From positions 62,001 to 126,000 of the IMG/VR virus record IMGVR_UViG_3300028829_006090: a DNA stretch of 64,000 nt; one strand, 5' to 3'. Within the stretch, counting starts at the first letter, position 1. Each line of letters starts with the position of its first letter. Positions 26,131 to 32,488 of this stretch are shown piece after piece. This DNA comes from a virus. Position numbers and translations under genes: made by a program. The notes under the pieces were generated by a model, which saw only the letters and a list, made by a program, of their open reading frames with translations, was not told the origin of the DNA and did not search any database.

Positions 26131-27039
26131 CTAGTAAGATAACCCTCTGTCTTGGATTAGCCCGTTGCCGAATGAAGCTATATCGGTACTGCCGAAGGCG
26201 TTGCCTACGTTTATGGAATACTTCTTCTGCTGTACCCACTCTCGGTACTCCTGGATGTACCGATCTCCCAGGTTCGTGTAGAAGTTTGCCTTGTCCTTAT
26301 CGTCCACACTGAGTCCGCCTGCGGAGTATCGTAGGCGGTTCCTTTCGTAATGCGGTCCGGCTATGCGGAGGAGCTCTCCGATTACCCCTACCGTCCAGTT
26401 ATATCGATAAGGGAAGTTCGCAGGTGTATAGCACGGCCGCAGAGGGGGAGGCTGTTCGTTCCAGTATTCGACCGGCCGGCGTATGGCCCATGCGATCTCT
26501 GTGTCGGAGAACTCTACGTTATCCAATAGGAAGTTGTCCTCTACGCACTTGTCTCGTATAGCTAGTCGGATCTCTGCTATAGTGAGCGGGCCGGAGCAGC
26601 TCGCCCAGTACGTATTGTTAGCCAGATTGGGGATTACCTCTACATAGCAAGGCAGGCGGTACCGCACATCCGTTGCGCAGAATCTGGTGGAGGTTGTATC
26701 CTCTACTGAAGATGAGCTGCCGCTTTCCGGATCCGGGATGAATAGGACAAGCTCACCTAGGAATAGGCCTGCCCGTGTAAGAGAGGAGCACGGTATGGAG
26801 AAGGCCGCCGTGCCTTCCTCCGCGTCTACAATTCCCTCTACGTTCAGGTAGACCTGGTTTGACCCGAAGGCATCCTTAGCAACAAGGCACACCGAGTACT
26901 CCTCTAGAGGAATAGGCAGACCCTGCGCGTCCCGGATGGTGACTGTGTATTCGCTTAGAGCGTCCTGGGTGAGGGATAGGACTGGCCACTCGTTGGGGCA
27001 GGATTCTCTATCCCCTAGGCAGATGTCGGCAAAAGGCAT
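26131..27039 (-). CDS. Head-tail connector (adaptor/completion) candidate
   Basis: A 302-residue protein. The C-terminal 150 residues have the helix-rich pattern of small head-completion proteins (LTIAEIRLAIRDKC, then FSDTEIAWAIRRPVEYWN), in which two helices separated by a loop carry an aromatic tail. The N-terminal half is beta-rich with several cysteines (CLGDRESCPNEW) and resembles an Ig-like or decoration domain. Together these suggest a fused neck protein. It lies between the lipoprotein gene and the cysteine-rich tail protein. The adaptor fold is inferred. Confidence 0.55.
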   Translation of the reverse strand: MPFADICLGDRESCPNEWPVLSLTQDALSEYTVTIRDAQGLPIPLEEYSVCLVAKDAFGSNQVYLNVEGIVDAEEGTAAFSIPCSSLTRAGLFLGELVLFIPDPESGSSSSVEDTTSTRFCATDVRYRLPCYVEVIPNLANNTYWASCSGPLTIAEIRLAIRDKCVEDNFLLDNVEFSDTEIAWAIRRPVEYWNEQPPPLRPCYTPANFPYRYNWTVGVIGELLRIAGPHYERNRLRYSAGGLSVDDKDKANFYTNLGDRYIQEYREWVQQKKYSINVGNAFGSTDIASFGNGLIQDRGLSY

Positions 27040-27043
27040 GTCT

Positions 27044-27967
27044 CTACGGAGTCCTCAATTTAGTCTTTATTCTCTTTACGAGCTGTTCTGTGGCCTTACT
27101 CTGCAGTTGACCGGCTCGTCCTTTCTCGCCCTCAGGTCCGTATACCTTGGATCTAAGGTCTTCGGGCATCTCAGCCTTGGCGTACTCGCCGGTCTCTACG
27201 ACCTCCTGTAACCCCCGCTTGTGGCGTATATAATCCACGATATGATAGATCATGACTGCCAGTACGATTAGCGCGCCTATGCTGCCGACTATCCCGAATA
27301 GCCACATGTATTTAGTCACAGCCATAACTGCCATGGCGACTGATATGAGCACGATACCCGCTATCGCGCCTCCGATAGCTTTAGGATTGCCGGTAAAGAA
27401 GAGCGTTACGCATATGGCAATGATGATCGATCCGGCCAGTACCATATACAGCATCGCTTTCCGTAGAGCTGCGTTGCGATCGGACTGCGCCTGCTCTAGC
27501 TGATCCTGCAGCGCCGCCTTCTCTTCCTCTCCCGCAGCGATGCGGTCCTCTAGAGAAACGGCCCTGTCTGTGAGTGTCTGGACATTTAAGGCCAGTCCCT
27601 GGAGAGATACGGCCAGTTTGGACACGTCTATCCCGGCAGCCCGGATAGTCTCCGCCTCTCCTAGAATGTTATCCGCCTCTGCCTTAATCGCTGTAAGGTG
27701 TTCCGTCAGATCCTTCTTAGCGGACGCAGGCGCCTTTATCCCGACCGTCTCGGCATGGGACTTAACAGAGTGGGCGGATGTTGTAATCTTAGAGGCAGAG
27801 CTGTCGATCCCTTGGCCGGCAGTACTGGCTATTCCGGCCGCCTTACCTAGAGCGGGACCTGGGGACGGCGGCGTGGAACTCGAGGACGGCTCTATGTGCT
27901 CGCACGCGGCTGCTACGAGGAAGATGCCTAAAATGGCGGGGAACGGGCTAACTTTGTCGAGGCTCAT
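27044..27967 (-). CDS. Lipoprotein with coiled coil and C-terminal membrane helices (spanin-like)
   Basis: About 307 residues from ATG 27967 (MSLDKVSPFPAILG), preceded by AGGAGC. The frame is open upstream to 28054, but that part lacks a ribosome site. The N-terminus is a lipoprotein signal with lipobox LVAAAC. It is followed by a long helical region (EADNILGEAETIRAAG, then LEDRIAAGEEEKAALQ) and two or three C-terminal hydrophobic helices (MLYMVLAGSIIIAICVTLFF, IGALIVLAVMIYHIV). A lipid-anchored N-terminus plus C-terminal membrane helices is the layout of one-piece spanins such as T1 gp11, which fuse inner and outer membranes in lysis. Here the protein is much longer. A virion role is also possible. 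Confidence 0.6.
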   Translation of the reverse strand: MSLDKVSPFPAILGIFLVAAACEHIEPSSSSTPPSPGPALGKAAGIASTAGQGIDSSASKITTSAHSVKSHAETVGIKAPASAKKDLTEHLTAIKAEADNILGEAETIRAAGIDVSKLAVSLQGLALNVQTLTDRAVSLEDRIAAGEEEKAALQDQLEQAQSDRNAALRKAMLYMVLAGSIIIAICVTLFFTGNPKAIGGAIAGIVLISVAMAVMAVTKYMWLFGIVGSIGALIVLAVMIYHIVDYIRHKRGLQEVVETGEYAKAEMPEDLRSKVYGPEGEKGRAGQLQSKATEQLVKRIKTKLRTP

Positions 27968-28547
27968 CTTTTGTCGGGCTCCTAGGATCTGAGGGTGATA
28001 GTATCGGGGTGAAACAGGGTAGGTGGAATAAATCGTCCGGACGTACCCTATCATTACAAGAAATATCTACTGGGATTATAGTGCCGTAGCTGCGGAGTAT
28101 GAGCTCCGTGCAGTATAGGACGTCCTCTGATTTAGCAGAGAAGAGTATATCGTACGGCATGCCTAGCTTATCTATGGCGAATGCGGCTGCCTTGTACTTA
28201 GTCTGCTGGGAGGCCTTTGGCCTGAGTATACAGGCGTGGTCTGTTCGTAGGAACTGGAGGATATCTTCTTCGATTACTCCTTTACCCCCTATGGCATGTA
28301 CTACCTTTGTCTTAGACACAGCTAGCCCTACGTGGCTGTAGTAGCCTGGAATTAGGAGCGAGGTTAGATACCGATCGTATCGACGGAGTACGACATCTCC
28401 TGGCTCAATCGTATCGGAGAATACTCGAAGCATTCTACCGCTAAGCTTATACGACGTAGAGGAGAAGGAGAGAAAGGGAGGAGCAGGCCATATCTGTATG
28501 TTGCCCAAGAACGAGACTATCTGCCTCTTAAATTTGCTCAACGACAT
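27948..28547 (-). CDS. Papain-like (YiiX/C92-type, permuted NlpC/P60) cysteine peptidase-like protein
   Basis: A 199-residue protein. The motifs are DTIEPGDVVLRR, then GYYSHVGLAVS with histidine H72 and VLYCTELILRSYG with cysteine C146, the order expected in circularly permuted NlpC/P60 proteins of the YiiX group. These enzymes cleave peptide or amide bonds, often in cell wall or lipid-linked substrates. No signal peptide is visible. It overlaps the lipoprotein gene by 20 bases. I infer a peptidoglycan-active or lysis-associated role, but capsid-related proteolysis cannot be excluded. Confidence 0.68.
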   Translation of the reverse strand: MSLSKFKRQIVSFLGNIQIWPAPPFLSFSSTSYKLSGRMLRVFSDTIEPGDVVLRRYDRYLTSLLIPGYYSHVGLAVSKTKVVHAIGGKGVIEEDILQFLRTDHACILRPKASQQTKYKAAAFAIDKLGMPYDILFSAKSEDVLYCTELILRSYGTIIPVDISCNDRVRPDDLFHLPCFTPILSPSDPRSPTKDEPRQS

Positions 28548-28577
28548 GGCCTCTCCTCTCTAAGTTGGTCCTACCCT

Positions 28578-29204
28578 CTATTCGGCTTTCTTCGCAGCGG
28601 GGGCTTTCTTCGCAGCTGGGGCTTTCTTTGCAGCCGTGGTGGTAGGCTTTTTGCGTGTCCGCTTTGGAGCAGTAGTTACCTCTGTGGCGGGAGTCTCTAG
28701 CTTGGCCTTCGGCTCCTTAGAAGGGGTAATGTCCGCAGCTTCTTTGTGGGTAAGGGTGGTATCGGTCTCGAACATCTTCTGTGTGACCGGGGGACCGTTG
28801 GGGACATCTACATCGTGTCCGGGGAGCGTGACCTTGCGGGGAAGGAAGTCCTCCGCAGTGCCTGTGCCGAAACGAGTATCTGTGTTAGTAGCGCCTGACG
28901 TAACATCTACATCTGTGGCGGAGGACTCGGTAGTTGCCGGAGCCTTCTTTGGCTTGGCGGCCGCGCTCGAGGGCTTAGCGACCGGGAGATCCGTGATAAG
29001 GGTGACCTCTACAGCGCCTCGCTTGATGTCTTCGATGCAGAGCGGCTTATACCGCTTGTGCGTCACCTCTGACGGATATGCCCCGTCGACCTCGATCTCT
29101 TCGCCGGACTTAAGTGACCGACCGTGCTTTCCAATCCAGTATAAGAACCGATCGTGAGAGAGGTTGTTCTTAATGCGGGTACGTAGTACGAAATTCTTAC
29201 TCAT
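28578..29204 (-). CDS. Virion-region protein with lysine/alanine-rich (histone H1-like) tail
   Basis: A 208-residue protein. GGAGGC precedes ATG 29204. The N-terminal 70 residues are a compact domain (KNFVLRTRIKNNLSHDRF, YWIGKHGRSLKSGEE). The middle is a low-complexity linker, and the C-terminus repeats AKKAPA units with KRTRKKP, like histone H1 tails, so it probably binds DNA or RNA. The repeats are visible at DNA level. It sits after the capsid terminator and starts a new block. Possible DNA-condensing or head-completion protein; function is inferred. Confidence 0.62.
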   Translation of the reverse strand: MSKNFVLRTRIKNNLSHDRFLYWIGKHGRSLKSGEEIEVDGAYPSEVTHKRYKPLCIEDIKRGAVEVTLITDLPVAKPSSAAAKPKKAPATTESSATDVDVTSGATNTDTRFGTGTAEDFLPRKVTLPGHDVDVPNGPPVTQKMFETDTTLTHKEAADITPSKEPKAKLETPATEVTTAPKRTRKKPTTTAAKKAPAAKKAPAAKKAE

Positions 29205-29247
29205 GATAGTTAGCCTCCAAAGCTGTTGGTATGAGATATGAACAAAG

Positions 29248-29280
29248 AAGGGGGCTGAGGATAATCTCCCCAGCCCCCTT
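29248..29280 (-). terminator. Strong intrinsic-terminator-like hairpin after the capsid gene
   Basis: AAGGGGGCTG and CAGCCCCCTT form a perfect 10-bp GC-rich stem around a 13-base loop. On the minus strand the stem is followed by CTTTGTTC, a moderate T-rich tail. The hairpin lies between the stop of the major capsid gene (29316) and the next start (29204). It is the strongest hairpin I found in the window. Confidence 0.65.
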
Positions 29281-29315
29281 AATTGACCGGGGTTGCACCG
29301 ATAGGTTAGGTGATG

Positions 29316-30299
29316 TTACGCAGTAACGTCATTCCAACCGTTGGTGGTAGCCGTGATGAACTCGGCGCGACAGACCGCACCGCTGTTCTTGATGGTAGCT
29401 CCGACCATCTCGTAGCAGAACATCTCGAACAGGAAGTTCTCATGCTTGGTCGAGCAAGTAACGTCCTCGAACGTGTAGAAATCACCCAAGAACTTCGGCG
29501 CTGCGAAGTAGTAGATGACGTCGTTAGGAACGAGGTCGGTCTTGATCGTGATGATATGGGGAACGCCCATGATCTTACGCTCGGTGAAACCATTGCGAAA
29601 CATCTCTTCAGCAAGGTCGCCGCCGATCTCGGTACGGTCCAGGGCAACAATGTCATGGATAGTGACGTTGTTGACAAGGGCAGTAGCCGCGGTCAGGTGA
29701 CGGGTCGTGCTTGGGAGACCCTTCATGGCAAGAGCCAAAGAATCACGGGACATAGCGCCCACAGTGATGTTACCCATGGCACCGACTTCGGTGACGCGAG
29801 GACTGGCAGCTGCGCTCTGCTCGTCCAACGTACCGACTACAGTGTTTACTGCGGCCATGTACTTACGGTCTTCCTCTGCGAGGATGTCCTTAAGCATAAG
29901 GTCGTTAAACACCTGACGGATGTCGAGGTCATAGGTCATGAGGTTAGCCACATCGGCGATGAAGCGAGCCGACATGATGCGGTCAAACATCACACGGTAG
30001 CGCGGAGCATCGATGTAGTGGTTCATCGGGACGTTGCCAAACGGCACCGAAATGGCGGGAGGTGTGTCCGGCTCAGTATCCTTGACAATAACCGGCTTGA
30101 CGGTATCGACCTGACGGTCGAGATCGGCGGGGGTAACCGGGATTGGGGGCTGGATGCGTCGAGCAAAACCATCTTCGCGAGCTTTGAGGCGAAGGTAGTC
30201 GTCCACACCATTCTGAGCGGTCTTCTGCACGTAGGGATCCGAGGAACCCAGGGATTCGATGACCGTCTGATTACGGGTACTGGTCTCTGTATTCAACAT
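29316..30299 (-). CDS. Major capsid protein (HK97-fold)
   Basis: A 327-residue protein located after scaffold-like and decoration-like genes. It has a polar N-terminal segment (MLNTETSTRNQTVIESLG), a helical segment (LDIRQVFNDLMLKDILAE) and an alpha/beta domain ending in TKHENFLFEMFCYEMVGATI, a pattern common in capsid C-terminal domains of tailed phages. Its size, its position and the strong terminator after it support a highly expressed head shell subunit. Processing of the N-terminus by the maturation protease is plausible but not shown. Confidence 0.75.
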   Translation of the reverse strand: MLNTETSTRNQTVIESLGSSDPYVQKTAQNGVDDYLRLKAREDGFARRIQPPIPVTPADLDRQVDTVKPVIVKDTEPDTPPAISVPFGNVPMNHYIDAPRYRVMFDRIMSARFIADVANLMTYDLDIRQVFNDLMLKDILAEEDRKYMAAVNTVVGTLDEQSAAASPRVTEVGAMGNITVGAMSRDSLALAMKGLPSTTRHLTAATALVNNVTIHDIVALDRTEIGGDLAEEMFRNGFTERKIMGVPHIITIKTDLVPNDVIYYFAAPKFLGDFYTFEDVTCSTKHENFLFEMFCYEMVGATIKNSGAVCRAEFITATTNGWNDVTA

Positions 30300-30317
30300 A
30301 ATGTCTATTCTCCTATG

Positions 30318-30962
30318 TTACGGGGTGACTGCTCGTGCGGGCAGGTACACCGGCCAGAACTGGAGAACGTCTTGCCCGTACGTTTCCGTACGCGCACCAG
30401 TGGAGACTACTCCAACGATGTTCTCTTCCAAGGCAAGCTCGCCGCCTGCCTGAATAGTACCGACATCGAGCCAGCCTTCGGGGTAACTGTCCGTGGGCTC
30501 GCCGCCGACGGTAGTGTATCCGATGAGCGGATCGTTCTCGTTGTAGGTCGAACCAGTGTTGAACTCAGTGGTAACGAGTTCGAAGCCACCGGTAGCAACG
30601 AGGGTGCCGACCTTCTTAGTAAGCACAGTGCTGTTATCGCTGGCCAAGGTCTGGCCTGCGATGTTACCTGCGTCTACGCGAAACAGAGAATTAGCCCCTG
30701 CGCCCCAGGCACCACCGCCTGTAACGTCGAGGTCATAACTCGCATTGATAGCGAACAACGCCATAGCGTGTCCACCGAGGGTGCCGGCCAGATCTTCGAA
30801 GGGGATCAATTCCCCGTCAGCATCCAGCCCCAGCAGAGAACCACGGTTCCAATTCGCCGCCGAATCGCCATTACCTTGGAACTGCAGGTCGTGCATTCCA
30901 TTGTAGCCGGAGATCGGGGTGAGGAGGTGATCGTAGTTCTGTCCAGGAGTGATATGAGCCAT
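30318..30962 (-). CDS. Capsid decoration/stabilisation-like protein
   Basis: About 214 residues from ATG 30962 (MAHITPGQNYDH), which has GGAGGAATT upstream; the ATG at 30977 has no good ribosome site. The beta-rich sequence (NSLFRVDAGNIAGQTLASDN, TLVATGGFELVTTEFNTG) with many small residues is typical of head decoration proteins. It lies immediately before the major capsid gene, as lambda gpD lies before gpE. Function by analogy; moderate confidence. Confidence 0.58.
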   Translation of the reverse strand: MAHITPGQNYDHLLTPISGYNGMHDLQFQGNGDSAANWNRGSLLGLDADGELIPFEDLAGTLGGHAMALFAINASYDLDVTGGGAWGAGANSLFRVDAGNIAGQTLASDNSTVLTKKVGTLVATGGFELVTTEFNTGSTYNENDPLIGYTTVGGEPTDSYPEGWLDVGTIQAGGELALEENIVGVVSTGARTETYGQDVLQFWPVYLPARAVTP

Positions 30963-31009
30963 CCTGAATTCCTCCAAATTTGAGGGTTAGTGTTTTTCCC
31001 GGCTGGGTA

Positions 31010-31495
31010 TTAGCCTGCCGAGAGGTTGTCAAAACACTGCTCGAATGCCCGATCTGACTCCCGCGCTTGCGCAGAGGCAGATGCCTGACCTGTCGGTACA
31101 GCGTGTCCCAATTTCGGCATCTCCGCGCCCGCACTATCCGAGCTGATGCGCTGATCCGCGAGCTTATCCAAAAAGGTAAGCAACGAATTGGCGGCATCGT
31201 CCTGAATAGCCTGCAAGGCCTGCTGGCGACTGCCTTCTTTGAGAAATCCTGCTTGGATAACCTTGTCGACGGTGCTTTCTATAGCGCCGTCCTCGAGGCT
31301 AGCCTGTTTGTCCTGTCCGTCTTCCGAGCACATACTGCACTTGTCGTAATCCTTGCCGCAGGCGCACTTGCCTTCAACGCTGGCGAGCTTCTCCTGGAGG
31401 CCGTGGATTTCGGCGGACTGGTCTTTGATAATGCTTTGCGTATCCGAGACATACGTGGCGATGTCGGCGGCCGCTTCTTTAGTGAGTGAGATCAT
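31010..31495 (-). CDS. Small head-assembly/scaffold-region protein
   Basis: About 161 residues from ATG 31495 (MISLTKEAAADIATYV). An upstream in-frame ATG at 31531 is created by the palindrome, but the good ribosome site (GGAGAGG) fits 31495. It has an N-terminal coiled coil (SIIKDQSAEIHGLQEKLASV) and a cysteine cluster (CACGKDYDKCSMC) that could bind zinc, then a helical segment ending DNLSAG. It probably acts with the acidic protein of 31549-32472 in prohead assembly. Confidence 0.55.
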   Translation of the reverse strand: MISLTKEAAADIATYVSDTQSIIKDQSAEIHGLQEKLASVEGKCACGKDYDKCSMCSEDGQDKQASLEDGAIESTVDKVIQAGFLKEGSRQQALQAIQDDAANSLLTFLDKLADQRISSDSAGAEMPKLGHAVPTGQASASAQARESDRAFEQCFDNLSAG

Positions 31496-31525
31496 ACTGG
31501 TGTCCTCTCCGTTCTGGGGGATATT

Positions 31526-31541
31526 TAGCATACGTATGCTA
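31526..31541 (-). promoter_or_regulatory. 16-bp perfect palindrome TAGCATACGTATGCTA
   Basis: A perfect inverted repeat with the same 16-base core as the one at 13204-13219. It lies between the 31549-32472 stop and the chosen start at 31495, leaving a plausible 5-prime leader of about 30-40 bases. It is a candidate promoter or operator for the head genes that follow. Confidence 0.5.
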
Positions 31542-31548
31542 TGTCCCG

Positions 31549-32472
31549 CTATTCCGCGATGGGAGCTGCTGCTTCGTCGCCGGACTCTTCCAAGACTTCG
31601 GACATGACCTCTGCCAGCTCGTCGGGAGAAATCCCGGCTTCCTGCAGAGCCTGTACGTCTTCTACGGCCTGGGCGAGTTCGTCGGCAGTTACACCGGCTT
31701 CGTCGAGGGCATCAGCAAGTGCATCGATGGTCGCATCGCCGCCTTCTTCCTCGACAGCAGCACCGTCTTCCATTTCAGCCGCGGCTGCGGGAAGTGCGGC
31801 CTCTTCGGGGAGGATAGCTTCGGGGAATTCCATAGCGACCTTGTCGAGGATGCCGGAGATGCCGCCGGCCTTTTCGATAAGGGCGGGGTCGATCTTGTTC
31901 TCAGCACAGGCTGCTTGGAGGTCCTGCTGGTCCTTGGCGCGCTTATGCATGCCGTAGAGATAGCCTTCGTAGTACTCTTGAGCAGCTTCGGCAGCCTGGG
32001 CGGCCATCTTATCGAGAGCGGTCGGAGCTTTAACGCTTTCGACAGGAGCCTCGGCAGACTCTGAGGCCGCCTTGAAGAGGACTTCGAGAATAGCGTTACC
32101 GAGGTTCTCGGCACGAGCTACTTTCTGCTCGCTGTTGATCTCAGTCTTCTTGACGGGACCGATATTGCCTTTCTGCTCGACGGGATCGTCGGTAGTAAGG
32201 GTCTGCGTGCCCTGGGTCTCTGCGAACGTATTGCCGGCACCTTCCTTATTGTCGGGAGCGGAGCTGACGGTGGAGCCGGAGTCATTAGCAGCTTGTGTCT
32301 GCTCGACGCCGAGATTGGTCTGCGATTCAGCAGGGTCCTTCTCCTTCATCTGCTCTTGGGGCGTGGCGTCCTTCGTGTCTTTGAAGGATGCTTCTTTCTG
32401 TGCTTGGGCCCGGACGGGCTCCAAAAACGTGTTGATCAAGGACAGGCTGTCCTGAATGCTGCGATTACTCAT
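31549..32472 (-). CDS. Acidic scaffold-like protein
   Basis: A 307-residue protein, very rich in E, D, A, Q and K with almost no aromatic residues. It has long helical stretches (ADELAQAVEDVQALQEAG) and a low-complexity C-terminus. This composition and its position between the putative protease and capsid genes resemble scaffolding or prohead-core proteins. K-x-A-(S/A) dipeptide contexts such as QKEASFKDT are frequent and could be cleavage sites. Assignment by composition and neighbourhood. Confidence 0.6.
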   Translation of the reverse strand: MSNRSIQDSLSLINTFLEPVRAQAQKEASFKDTKDATPQEQMKEKDPAESQTNLGVEQTQAANDSGSTVSSAPDNKEGAGNTFAETQGTQTLTTDDPVEQKGNIGPVKKTEINSEQKVARAENLGNAILEVLFKAASESAEAPVESVKAPTALDKMAAQAAEAAQEYYEGYLYGMHKRAKDQQDLQAACAENKIDPALIEKAGGISGILDKVAMEFPEAILPEEAALPAAAAEMEDGAAVEEEGGDATIDALADALDEAGVTADELAQAVEDVQALQEAGISPDELAEVMSEVLEESGDEAAAPIAE

Positions 32473-32488
32473 TTGATGAGTCTCCTAA

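Noticed and set aside
27968-28054. Upstream extension of the lipoprotein gene to 28054.
   Set aside because: The extension would place the lipobox away from the N-terminus and lacks a ribosome site; AGGAGC precedes ATG 27967.
29310-30983. A long plus-strand open frame (557 codons) opposite the capsid and decoration genes.
   Set aside because: It lies entirely antisense to well-supported minus-strand genes with good ribosome sites; its sequence has no family resemblance and looks like a codon-usage shadow.
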